A DNA stretch of 64,000 nt from Sphagnum compactum (Eukaryota > Bryophyta > Sphagnopsida > Sphagnales). A program made the translations under genes and the position numbers. Positions 23,878 through 36,300 of this stretch are shown piece by piece (position 1 is the stretch's first letter; each line of letters begins with the position of its first letter). The stretch covers positions 4,588,001 through 4,652,000 of the forward strand of contig OZ234503.1 in NCBI GenBank assembly GCA_965153455.1. The letters are read 5' to 3'. Below the pieces are notes generated by a model that did no database searches, had not been told where the DNA came from, and was given only the letters and a program-made list of their open reading frames with translations.

Positions 23878-26800
23878 GATGGAACATGAAGTACTACTCT
23901 CTTTCATGGAATATAGAGTACTTACAATTTACGTATTTGGCACAATGTAACAATGAAGCCAGTTGGTTCTTGCTACAAGAAAACACTTCAAGAGTTGCTT
24001 GCTATTGGGGACTCTTGTCACTCGCAACCTATCCATGCCCCCACCACTCCTTTCAGTGGTACAATTAAAGGGGAGGGGGCCCAACCTAGCCATACTGAAA
24101 GTAGTAAGTCAACTATCCTGATGCAATGCAATGCAAATCCCCTTTTTTCTCTCTTTACTTTATGCTCACACTTCCCAAGTTAAAATAGATTTAAGACAAG
24201 GAATGCCTAACTCATGAGGTGTAGGAAAAGTTGGGGATTTCTCAAATTTAGCAAATGTTGGCAGCTAAAAACACAGAAAAGGTTTAATACTTTTACATAC
24301 CAGAAGAGTTAAATGGTCTGATATATCAAACTTTTTAACATATCAGCCTGGTCCTAGTTAAACACTTTTCTTTCATACCAGCCTGATAGTGGTATTAGAG
24401 GATTGTAAAATATTTTCATACCAAACTTGTATAATAAATAACCCATCCAGACAAACAAACCTCCAAAATATACAACTCACGTAGAGAAAGGTTGTAAGGA
24501 CGTGTGATACTTCCGCCAGTGTAACAAGGGGGGTGTGTCACACTGTGGCCTTGCCATTTACATTAAAAAGTATGTATCTTAAAGGCAAAAGAAGAATCAC
24601 AGAAACTCAAATATTATTTCCCCATGCCAAAATATCATCTTCATAAAACCCTCCAAACGAAACCAAAATCCCTCAAGATATTATAACTCTGTAACTTAAC
24701 CTCAATGTCCTCACCTTAAGTTATGTTCCCTAGTCCCCACAATTCATGCCCCTCCCTCACATTAGCATATGCCAAACTAGTTGGTCCCTTCTGGGACCTG
24801 GAGTGGAGGTAGGCCTATCGCTGTCTTTAATTGACTACGACTGTCTCTCTCTCAAGTAGAGTAATACTGCTCCTGCAGCACTAACCTAAACGTTGTCAGC
24901 TTGGGTCACTAGAGAGAGTCGACACAGACAGAGCGGATGATGATATTACACTCTTCCTCTGCAGTATCACCTAGTCATTACCTATCAAGAAGAGGTGAGA
25001 ACTTCGAAAATTTCACATAGCCTGTTGTTTCCAGCAACTACCACAGTATGAGACTTGGAAAAAAGAACAGTACTAATTTGGAACAGTTGGACTATTTACA
25101 GGATCTTAACAGACTGTTGTTCTCTAACGTTGTAGACCAAGCTGCCCAGAAAACTGAATACTACTTAGCCTACTACATGGGGCGGGGGGGATAAACAAGC
25201 CAGCAGCAGCTGCAAAATCACTGGCATACATAAGTCTTCTTCAGCACCTGGACGCTTTCTGCAACTGATGTCCACAGACATGTCTCTGATGGATTTAATG
25301 ATACAAATGAGATCAGAGGGGATTTTCACAAGAGCCCTGTGAATTATATGGTCTTGGACTTCTTGTGCAACTCTAGCTCACCTTTTTTTTTCCCCAAAAT
25401 AAATATTGCTGCTAGTGAGAACCGGCATGTAGGTTGCAATAGCCTGTCATTGTGCCCTTTATTAGTACCCAACATATTTATTTAAAAACAATTCCCCAAT
25501 AACAGGGCAACACTAGCCTCAATGCCTTGATTGTTTTTATAAAAAAATTGTGGACTCTGAGAAACTTTTTCAAATTCCCATCTTGCTATTAAGTAGTTTC
25601 AATGATATTCCATCAGCCAACAAGGGCACAGTGACTTGAGAGCCTTTGGGTGAACCCAAGCTAGTCCATTTAAATTATTTCTAAACATTACAAATATGCC
25701 ATGCTAAGACTAAATCAGGGTGTCTGAGTTCAGATTTAACATTTTTTGGGCTTAAGATGGCCACTAAGAGGCCTCACTCAAAAAGGTCAAGGTACCAACA
25801 TGGGTGCTGGTTCACCCTGGCCAACTTGCGGCACCTACACTGATGACTGGTTGGTCACCTTCAGCTTTCCTTTGAAAGTGTTTTAAATGATGCCACGTGG
25901 CACTCTGAAAATTTAGATTGCGTTTTGAGCCCTCAGGCCTACCTCCACTAAATATGTGCTGCACATAATTGTGAATAGAAATTTTGCTCAGCCAACGAGG
26001 AATTGTAGCATCCACTCAATAGACCCAAGTTCTTTTCCTATTGAGGAGGGTAGCCATGTGTGGGTTAGACTTTTGGGTTTTCGTTGTTCCCAATGTGTTC
26101 TCATCAATTTCCCAACATGTTTTCAAAGTTCTTAACATATTCCTCAACATGTTCCCCATAGCACCTCAGTTTGTCCCATATGCTTTGCCTAACATTGTCC
26201 TTTTGGAACCTATATAAGTGGATGAATGTTGAGACTTGTAGTTTGTATGTTTGGTATGAATACTTCTACAATGCGGGGAGTCTTGAAAGTTTCAGAACTT
26301 TTTTTTGTGATGGACCAATCAAAGAGGCTTTTTTACAAGAAAAAAAGTAAATTTGAGCTTCAAAGGCACATCCCCCAAAACTAATTAACATGGTCCCAAT
26401 TTTGTTGTTTCTTGTGGATGCATGCTCAACTGCTGGAGAGTTGTATAGTAACAATACCTTAAGCAATTGTAACTTACATGTCATAAATGTCATTACAAAG
26501 GAGACCTTCCTCTTTTCAACTTCCTCTTTGGAAAACCATAATCATTCAACAAAATCACATGAATCTTTCCACATGAACCACCATCCTGTTGTTGTGGTTG
26601 ATTCAATTACACAATTTCTTTCCCCTATATATCCAATGATTGGATCTCCATTTGGCTTATCAAACATTTGGTATCATCTTCTTTATGAAATCAGAGTCGT
26701 AGTTCATTTAGAATTGGCTTTGTGAATGAAGTAGTTGGTTTTTCTGCAAGTCATTTAAACATAGTGGCAAGCCCTTTACTTCCGCCAATATATAGAGGTG

Positions 26801-27133
26801 GCCAGAAGAGTCAAGATCCAAATTGCCCGCATTTGGGAATATTTTTATAATAATAGACATAAACTTTATCACCCCATGGTCAGTCAGTTAGTGCGGTCTC
26901 AATGAAACCATGTAAATTTGTTCAGGTAACAAGTCTATTTCAATCCCCAAGTTTCGAACATAAACTTCTGTGGGATGTCCTTTCCTGTCAAAATAACCTT
27001 TAAAAAACCAGCTTCAAAAACCTTGAAAACTGGTTTTCCTATTTGTGCTTGTAACTCCAAATAGGAAAGCATACAGTGGACCCTTAAGTAGTACTAAACA
27101 AAAAAATGTATGTGCTACAGAGCAATTTGGTAT
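23878..27133. other. Intergenic gap between the CHAT and gasdermin-like genes
   Basis: About 3.3 kb without a recognisable gene on either strand. Short open frames (for example 25812-26015 and 26390-26725) have no known motif. No third component of a protease-pore module was found here. Confidence 0.55.
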
Positions 27134-30100
27134 TCAAGATTGTAACTCCAATGGGAAGGTAACTGTAGGCAAACCACAAACAACAAAAGGTGCCCACTCA
27201 CACACTTTACGCTCATCATCAAGCATCTGAACCATGGAACCACACAGAGATGATGCTACATCTTGCCCTTTTTTCAAGTTTCTATAGAAGCCCTTCATCA
27301 ACTCACACGTAGACCCATCACCCACTTGCCATTGTGAGACCACAACACACGGAACACCCACCACCATTAGAGCTCGAGGTAAGTTCAGAACCCCCTCTGC
27401 TGTAATTTCTCCTCTTGAAGTGTCACATGCACTTAGGACCACCATGTGCGCCCTCCATTCAAACCCACAGTCACTTATGTCCTCAGACTTTAAAGTTCTC
27501 TCATACCTTCCAATTCGCCGTCGACAAGATCTGCGTATCCCTCCTACCTCTCCATGGCTCATCTCTGTTGCTTCTTGAGGATGCTCAATATATTGTAGAC
27601 AATCTTCATTCTCAATCCCTTGAGCATCATCATCGTCCTCACCATTTTGAACACCTGCATGCAATTTTGGAGACTCTGAAGTGTCGACTTGTACAAAACC
27701 CTCAATGCTTTCCATCACTTCCATTGGAGAATCACCAGCATCATTAATGTCTCGAGCACCTGCAAAAGATGCTGCAGAATCTGGCAGCAGAAGTATTGTT
27801 ATTTAGATTCAGAGTGAGAAAAATCATTATTGAATTTATTACTTTGGATTATTCTTGGTTACAAGACAAGAGTTTTGGAGGTTTTTCAGCATAGAAAAAA
27901 CATATGAATGCAACTGTTGAGAAAAATCCCACCCAAAAAAAAGGTTAAGGTAACCAAACAATTATTGTGTCAGATTTGGCCAAACCAAAAATAATCACAA
28001 ATGAATGAATGTGGACACAACCTTGTGTCACTCACAAAGTATCTGATCATCATGTTAATTAAGAATTGTAAGGACTAGATGCCATTACCCCTGCTGACTT
28101 AATCAGCACCCAACTGTGGGTGCAGATCAGCTCAGAAACTAAATTGACTGTGTAGGTTAACCCTAGGTGAACTCACTTGTCATGACTTTAAATGCTTCCA
28201 AGGAGATTCATTTCACACATTTACAAATCAAACCAAATATATCAAATACACAAACTGTTGAACATTCATGAGCTTTCATCATCACCAGCTGATGGGGAAA
28301 CTCACCATTGTCTTGTGGGGTTCCAGAGTCAGGGGGATAGGGTTTAGCATTAGGTTTTGCCAACGTAAGAGCACCTTTGCTGAAACTTGTGTCCACGGTA
28401 CCATGTGCTCCTATGTGAAAAACAATCTGCTTGAGGCTGTTGTCTGATGGATACTTTGCCCAGTCAAGAACTTTAGCTGGAGTTGCATCTGTCTGCAGCA
28501 ATTTGACAACATACTTCTCATCAAGTAAACCTGCAATGAATTTCACCTCTTCACCAGTTGCTCTGAGACGGCTTGGTTCTGAGCCATATGCAGGATCTCC
28601 AACAGCAACAATTGCTCCACCCTCTATGTTGTGAGAGTTCTGTTCAAGAGCTTTTAATCGCTCACTACAATGTTGAAGCACTCTCAAAGAAGGACTAATG
28701 CTGATGGTATGCCTTTGGACAAGATATCCTTTTCCCACAGGGTAGCTATGATCTCGTAGTGCAGCAAATGGGACATTAGTGAGCAGCTGCACACAAACAA
28801 CAAATTGTTCATTTCAAATCAACCTTAGTAATTACATTTTCGCTTCCAAGGCTATGGGGCTAAGGATTGACCTAGTCCTCATCAAAAGGAATGACTTTAA
28901 CCCTCAGATTATGCTGGGAGATATGCATTTAGATGCCATTCAAATCTGAGTTTGATCTAAATCACTAGATTGAGATTAACCCTAAGGCCTCAGGAAAGAA
29001 AAAAGAAAGAGAATACCTCATGTGGAATGATTATCAATTTGTCCTCAGGCCTCATGGGTTTCAGAATCTCTGCTACAGGGCTGATAAGTAGCTCATGCAA
29101 GTACTCCAAATCTTCATTCATGCTTTCATCATCATAGGTTGCCTCGACCCCATCTTCATCATCCAATTGAGATAAATAGCTCCGCAACCTTTTCAATCTC
29201 TTCTCAAGATCAATGGCCTCCTTTGTCCGAAAGGCTTTAACACTCTTGCAAATGGAATGATATCAAGTTTAGAAAAAAGATTGTACTATGTATGGTCTGA
29301 AAGTTCTATAATTTCTCATAAGAAAAAGCTTGTGCTTGAATAATACTGATTCAGACTTTGTTTGAACCCTTTAACTACCCAAAACAGCCCAGCCAATGAA
29401 CGGTGACTAACACAGTATTAACCTAAACACCTTGGAGGAACCCAAGCTTGAAAAAAGAGATCTAAGTTCATTGTGCATTGCTGATCTTAGGGTTAAATTG
29501 TTTCATGATTTCCCAAGACACTCTGCAAGTTGGCTGCATGAAGTTGCATGACGAAATTAATTCATTTAAATGAGCAATGAAATGATTTAGTGAACAAGAG
29601 GAGGGAACAAACCAGATCATTCATTGCATAAATGAGCCAACAATTACGCTCATCAAGACATGGGATTTCTTCCACCAGAATAGCCGAACAGCTGTATTCT
29701 AAGATGACAGTTCTTGGCCCACATGCAGCTTGACTAGACTTAAGAGCCTTCCATGCAATTTCATCATTGCAGTCAAATTCAAAGAGTTGTTTTGTAGCAA
29801 GTGTGCTTAGTTTGTTGGAACCAAGTTGGAACAGCAAGGCCCGAGTCCGTTCCCTTTCTGCCCACAACAAGGCTGCCCCTATGCTTCTTTCAAGCAGAGC
29901 AGACATTTGTGTGTCAGTGAAATCGATTGGCGTTTTGCCATTCAAGCTGTGCAAAATGACATGATACATCAAAATGTGGTGCTCTTGCAGCAACCGATAC
30001 ACTTGCTTCTGCTTCTCCAGCATACTTATCCAAGTTTCTGTGTGATCCTTCATTCCATACAAAAACTCTGCAGAAAGGTTTGCTGCTCTTTGTCCATGTT

Positions 30101-31837
30101 CAAGTACTTCCTTGGTTGTGGTCAAGTATGCATTTGCATTTGAGCTTTGAATTGTCGAAGTTAAGGTTGAATTTGAAGTCTCGGCCCTAGAAGAATAATC
30201 TAGAATGAGTTGGTGAAGGAGTTCACTACTTGGGGAAGTCTTCGCAATTATTTCAAAAAACAAATGTAAGGCCTTCAGGCTATATAATCTGGCCAGCGCA
30301 GCATGGAATGGAGCAACTAAATCCAGTACATTCCCACTCTCTACAATAGCACGTTTGGCATATTGCACCGCACTCAAGAAATGGGCTTCATTAGGAGAAC
30401 GGACTATGAAGGTGCTTTGAACATACATCTTCCGATAGCATTCATAAATTATCTGACAGCTTTCAATTGCAGTAAACTTGTCAATCAGTGGTAGCTTGGA
30501 GCTTCGACTGAGGCACTCCAGTGCGCAAGCAATTGCTTTTTCAAATCTGTGAAGATCAAGTGAAAAATCATCAGAGTTCATCTTCACCGAATTATATTGC
30601 CCCTAAAGAAAAAGTTTGCTCATAATGCACATCTGTTTCAGGGTCAAAATCCTAGAACTTTTCTCACTTTTAGCTCAGCACCCCTATGTATGTCCACCTG
30701 GTAAAAGAATTTTCTTGGCAACATGCTTGAAGACATCAACCATCAACATCACAAGAAGCTGACCCAGGTTTAGGCTTTCACATACTCGCAATTTGTCATA
30801 TGTTCATCAGCATCCTTTATCAGTTTCTCGATTTCTCTCATCTCATCTGACTCCAAGATTTTGTCAGCCTCCTGTGCCTCCTCTGCTGAACCTTCTTCAT
30901 ATTGCTTTGCTTTGCTTAACTCTCCATCAGCTGCAGCTCTTTGCCTCAGCTTCTCATAACATCTCCTCAGAAGGTCATGGACACCCTTTTTGTTGTTTAG
31001 ATTAAAACCCTTTGGCTTCGGATCACTGCAGTATCCTCTTTCCAAAGGCATTGACTCCATAGCTGCACTTACATCCTTAAGGATTACAATTGCCTCCTCC
31101 ACGTTGTTGTTAAATTGATATAACATGTTAGCCTCCATGCGTAGGATATCATAATTTACCCTACCTGGAAATTTTTCTGTCCAAAGTGTCTTTGCTTTGC
31201 GTACCCACTGCAGTGCAGCTTCGTTATTCCCAGCACGTGCATGGTTCAGTGACAGTAACTGGCAAAGCTCAGATTCGCCCTCATCTTCTGGTAACCCTGC
31301 CAAGATGGCAAATGACTTGATTGCATTCTCCTTCTCCTTTGCATCAGATGGCAATGATGCATAGGCCCAGAACTCATACATTGCAGTACACAGTGATTTT
31401 TTCACCACATTGACAAGATACCCTGCTTCCCAGTTATTGTTTGATCGAAGCAAATCTTCGACAATTTCAACCATCTCTTCTCGGAGCTCGACAAATCTGT
31501 ACTCACTGACTTTCCTCAGACAAAATTGATACACATGAGCAAGTGAAGCATTGACCCAAACCAATAGCCAATCAAAGACAGCCAAATCTATCAGCTTATA
31601 ATATCCTGCATATTTTAACATCTCTTGACAAAGCTCCAATTCCTTTGTTGCAGTCATCCAGTCGCCCATTTCCATGGCAGCTAGTCCACAGTCAGCATGG
31701 TTTTGGAAACGTGTGCGAATGTCGGCAGGTAACTTTTGCAAATAGTGCTCATAGCCACAACTTGATCGGACTATCAGGTTACCAGTCTGCGAATCAAAAC
31801 AAACAAGTATCTTCATGAGTATTGAGAACTTCTCCAT
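27134..31837 (-). CDS. TPR-CHAT caspase-like protease
   Basis: Five exons fit in phase: 30786-31837, 29613-30546, 29017-29244, 28306-28786 and 27134-27759, giving about 1106 aa. The first two exons are helical TPR-like repeats; the first junction rebuilds a canonical repeat (HMTNCE joined to FEKAIACALECL). AERERTRALLFQL and LIIIPHE then LLTNVPFAAL lead into the CHAT domain. The His motif is FHIGAHGTVD (His about 866) and the Cys motif is VVLSACDTSRG (Cys about 1010), followed by VVSQWQVGDGST and WAPFVVCGLP. CHAT domains are caspase-clan cysteine peptidases. Here His and Cys are separated by about 144 residues because of an acidic insertion (GEDDDDAQG and similar). The start at 31837 is the first ATG after an in-frame stop, but an AG at about 31803 could accept an unseen upstream exon. 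The gene lies upstream of and co-oriented with the gasdermin-like gene. Confidence 0.92.
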
Positions 31838-32379
31838 ACTAACAATTTTTACTCAGAACTGTAGGTCAGTGAGGTTACAGAGATTTCAGATGTCTCAACA
31901 TATTTGCAAACAGAAGAAAGAGGAGGAAAAAAAAAAGGAAAGGGAAATCAAACATCAGCACTGCAAGTACAAACTCTTGCAGCAATTGCTTTAAATCCTG
32001 GTCCAAAACATGAGGCAAGTTGTCCTGACAAACACACACAAGTGATATGTATGAAATGCACGAGAAGAAGTTGCTACTACCATTAGAACACAGCCTGCTG
32101 GAGATGGGTTTGGATGTTCCATGACCCCAACCAAGTCTTGGACGCCACTCCCCAAGTTGCCTGTTGTCGCTTTAAACACTGCAAAGTAGAGTAGGCAAGT
32201 GGCTCCTCAGTGTTCCAAGTATGAGAAATGCTCCAAAAGCAAAAATCTTGAGCGCGATCCAAAATTGGCAAGTAAAAGCAACCCCCCATCAATACGTGAA
32301 GAAAAGAGAGAGCAAGAGCAAAGCAAGACACCGTGTGACCTAATTTCAAGTAGGTGGGAACTTTCCCATGTATGGATTG

Positions 32380-32640
32380 GGGTTCCCCCATGATAATGCA
32401 TGTTCCCCGCTATGCGAACATGAGTGGGAATGAAGGTTTCCATGTGGGGACAATCATTCCCCAATAGAGGTATGTGCTTTCCCATGTGGGAACAAAATTG
32501 TTATGCAACATGGGAACTTGCATTCCCCCACATGGGACCACATGGAAATGAATGTTCCCCAATGTGAAAACACCTAGGAACGTGTGTTCCCCATGGTGGG
32601 AACATGTGTTCCCAAGGTGCCACATCTAGGCACCACATTG
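32380..32640. repeat. GGGAAC/GTTCCC-rich degenerate repeat upstream of the CHAT gene
   Basis: Multiple short inverted motifs occur, such as GGGAACATGTGTTCCC at 32598-32613 and repeated CCCATGTGGGAAC variants. The block starts about 0.5 kb upstream of the CHAT start codon. Function is unknown; it may be a decayed minisatellite. Confidence 0.55.
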
Positions 32641-34978
32641 GAACCACATCATCACCACATCAAAGTGTAGGGTGTCATAAATGTAGGCCCATGTTAATAA
32701 ACTTTGGGTACACACAACACTCTACACCCCAAAACCTCACACCCCTACACCTCAATTTTGTGCACCCCTAATAAGCAACCCCCATTCATGTGATGACTAG
32801 TATTGAATGTTCTATGTAAGGCAAGGAAAAAATATAGAATGAATGGTAGGTGATCTTTTGATGGATGGAAGTTGACTATCAACAAATTTCATTGTTAACA
32901 TTTGAGTTTAAAATGGATAAGGCTTGCAATTTGAAAAATACAATTGATGTTCACAAAATGGATGATGAATGAAGGGATAACCCTTGCATGTTGTAAATTA
33001 TCCTAAGCTTTGTTGGTGCAAACATGAAAAAATTCATTAGCTTGTTAGATAACCAAGTTCAATTATTCTTATATGACAACCCAATATCATTGCCATTGGT
33101 AGGTATGGCTAGTTCAAATAATACTCACCAACATATTATCATATTATGCACCACACATACAAGGCATTCATATGGGAGATTTCTTTACTTTGCTCGTGGT
33201 CACATGTTATGCTCAATTACAAATGGGGTTTCACCAAAAAAAAACAACTTGGTAACAAAAATGACTAAACATACAAAACTTGTATCTAATCATTTCCATT
33301 GTAGCAACTTTTTTAAAAACACACATTCTTCCAATGTGGTCCTTACACACATTTCATTTAATTATTACACAAATATCCACATATACTTCATGATTCAAGA
33401 AATACACATGTAGTAGGTTAAGGGATCCTTGTCATTACCTATTCTAGATAATACATAAGATTTCGGGTCATAACATTATTGTTAAATTCTTCTCCCATCC
33501 TTTAATACTAATCAAGTTTTATATTCTATACTTAGGATTCACCTCTTTCGAATTCCAAGTATTCCTTTCTATATTACAAAATAGGCCTTTCAACATCTAC
33601 CACTTACATGCTACTACTAGTTGACAATGGTGATACCAAGTCTTTAACTAATTTTCTTTAAAAGATTAACAATTTTTAGTAAAAAAAGGACATTGTTAGT
33701 TTTTCCTTTTTATATTTTTTAACTAACCCTATTTACCAACTAAGTCAAAATCCTACCTTAACTATTACAAGTTAACACTTGTTCATTTTGACTTGTTTGC
33801 ATGATTAAACATGACCTCAAAATTGAACTTTGTCAATGTGTATGTCATGAATGATCCATTTATAAATGTTTTTACTGTTTAAACCAATGCTTTAAAAAAG
33901 ATTTTATCAATTTTTATTCATTAAAGTCAAATTTATTCACATGTTCCCATGATATTTTATTGATCTTGTTATATAATAAATCCAATAATTGCAATATCAA
34001 ATTAAATTACTAATTCAAAACATGAAAAAACAAATATTGGTTATGTTTGATGTGACTCTTATTAGTGTGATGCACTTGTTGACCACAAGTTACCTTTGAT
34101 GGGAATCATCCCCACTTTAGCCTTTTTTTTTTTTGTTAGTTATAGATAACCAATTTGATATTTGTTAATAAGTTAAATTAAACACATAACTAAAAATTAG
34201 GGGGAATCTTTTTGATTTATCATCACATCAACTAGGTTTAAAGTTGCATTTTACCATTCTATTCAATCAATAATAACATCCATTACCAGGTGAAGCTAAC
34301 AAATTATGTAATGATTAGTTACTGAAAACACATTCCATACCCCTCTATCACCACATTCTCATTCTTATCTTTCCCTTATTGTCTACTAATAATCCATCGC
34401 CAAAATTTTGTGCTTTAGGTTTGTGTTTCATCACGAGATCTTATCACTAACTTTAATTTGTATTATAAGTTCTTGAAAAATTCGAGGATGCGTGACACAC
34501 TAATTGTAAAAAATTTGTGAAATGAGGCTAGGTTTAAAAGGAGTGGTTCATTAATCTTGATTCATATAAGTGTATTTATTTTACACTTACATTGTTTTAT
34601 ATAGTGCATAAAACCATATAAATGTATTGATTTTTACACTTACACTTACACGGAGTGTAAGTCCCAAACTATTTACACACAACATTGGTCAACACCCACT
34701 TTATATGAAAGAATATTAAAAAAGGACATTATAAGCTTTGTATTACCAAATGAACTCAAAATGATGTACGTGTAGTGTGGAAATATCCAATATTGTAAAA
34801 TATTAACTCATGGTATTTGTTTGATAAAATAAACTTTTATGTGCAATCTTATATGAGTTAAAAGACTCTTAAATGGTACACATCCCTTCTTTTTCTCTTA
34901 TGTTGGTGAAAGGCTTACTAAAATCCTTATCTTTAAAGTACTAAAAAATCACAATGACCATTAAATCATTTGTGTAAC
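32641..34978. other. AT-rich intergenic sequence; no gene seen
   Basis: No coding motif was recognised on either strand. A 129-codon frame at 33024-33413 (+) has no family match that I can name. Confidence 0.5.
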
Positions 34979-36300
34979 TTAAAAAAAATAAACTTGTGTC
35001 CTTGCAAATTGGGTGCAAAAAGACATGCCTTGTAGTCTATTGCACAATAGTTCAACATTGAATTTAACTAATGGAAAGATGTCCATAATATACTTATGAA
35101 TTATTTGCAAAAGTTGGATAACATCAAAACCATTATTATAAATAACTAAAATCGAAATCATGAATTTGAAAAAACATCTTCAACATTGTTGGATACATAT
35201 AAAATCATGAAGCATCGAAAAATGCTTACCTTGTACGATTGTATAATGGGTTTGTTTAAATGAAATTTGATAAATTGAACATAAGAGAATGGAAGCTTTC
35301 TCCTTTTGTCATATTTGCATAGCTAAACCAAATTACTATTTCAATCTATATGGATATGCAAATTCTTAAAATTGGCCTCAATGCCTTTATTCAAAAAGTT
35401 GGCATCATACTTAATGACTTGCAGTTTAATCTACACAATGTTTAAGTGGACATAACCAGAAAGGGTTGTCATCCATCTTGGGATTATGTGGGTCCAAAAA
35501 TAAGTTTGGATCCCCAACAATAATCCAACATATATCATCCATGTATTTTGTTGCATATTTGAATCTACTCATAATGTTTGTTCTATCCAGTTTGGCCAAT
35601 CTCATAATGAATTGACATTTATAGAAGAAAAAAAAAATGTTACATCACAGAGGTGACCATGCAAAATCCATGGGAATTCCAAAAATTCGTCTCCAAACTC
35701 TAATGAAACACAACAATTGTACATAAGCCAAAAATTGACCTTAATTAGTCAATTTACAATAAATCCAATCTAACTACCATTCTTAGGCATTGTAGTTGCC
35801 CATTTGGTGTTGCTTTGTTCTCCTTTTGCCCATTTCTCTAAGTCACTTTAAACTTAGAATAAATATTATGATCTAAGTTGATGTGAATGGTATTGTTGAA
35901 AAATATTAGTAACAAAGAAGGACATTGCAAAAATTAAATTATCCTTCCCTTCAATGGGATATTTTCATAACATTGTGTAAAGTCTGTAACAAAGAAAATG
36001 TCTATCATTTTAGGAAGGTTAATTGTAAAATTAATAATTGATTATATAATCCAAAACATAGATGTTTCAATATTGAAAAATCTTCAATACCCATTTGTTC
36101 TAATCTTGACCCATTCCTTGAAAAGAATTGTGAATTTCATAAGAACACAAGTAAGTAGATGTTCTATCAATGCAAAAATGAACCCATGGACATTGGTGAG
36201 TCATTTATAATTCTTTTTATGGAACTTATAAATTGACTTAAGAACGGTAAAGATGTAGACAATTGGTATTTCAAGGAGAGTTGTTGCTATCTTTATTGCA
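34979..36300 (-). pseudogene. Decayed reverse transcriptase with a YMDD box
   Basis: On the minus strand, FKYATKYMDDICWIIVGDP (YMDD at 35534-35545) is followed by NLFLDPHNPKMDDNPFW. After frameshifts come readable pieces of KRRKLPFSYVQFIKF and NGFDVIQLLQIIHKY with LVKFNVELLCNRLQ. The YxDD box and the following KLPF.Y.Q.I.F block show a retroelement reverse transcriptase. The arrangement is unlike Copia or Gypsy and closer to Penelope- or DIRS-like elements, but I cannot settle the class. Stops and frameshifts make it non-functional. The element may extend to about 38.3 kb. Confidence 0.65.

Noticed and set aside
21389-31837. An operon-like single transcript for CHAT and gasdermin-like genes
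   Set aside because: Nuclear plant genes with a gap of about 4 kb and a separate TATA-like element; only clustering is claimed.
27134-31837. Separase rather than a TPR-CHAT protease
   Set aside because: The length of about 1100 aa, the LSACDTSRG motif and the AERERTRALL lead-in fit the CHAT family; plant separases are about twice as long.
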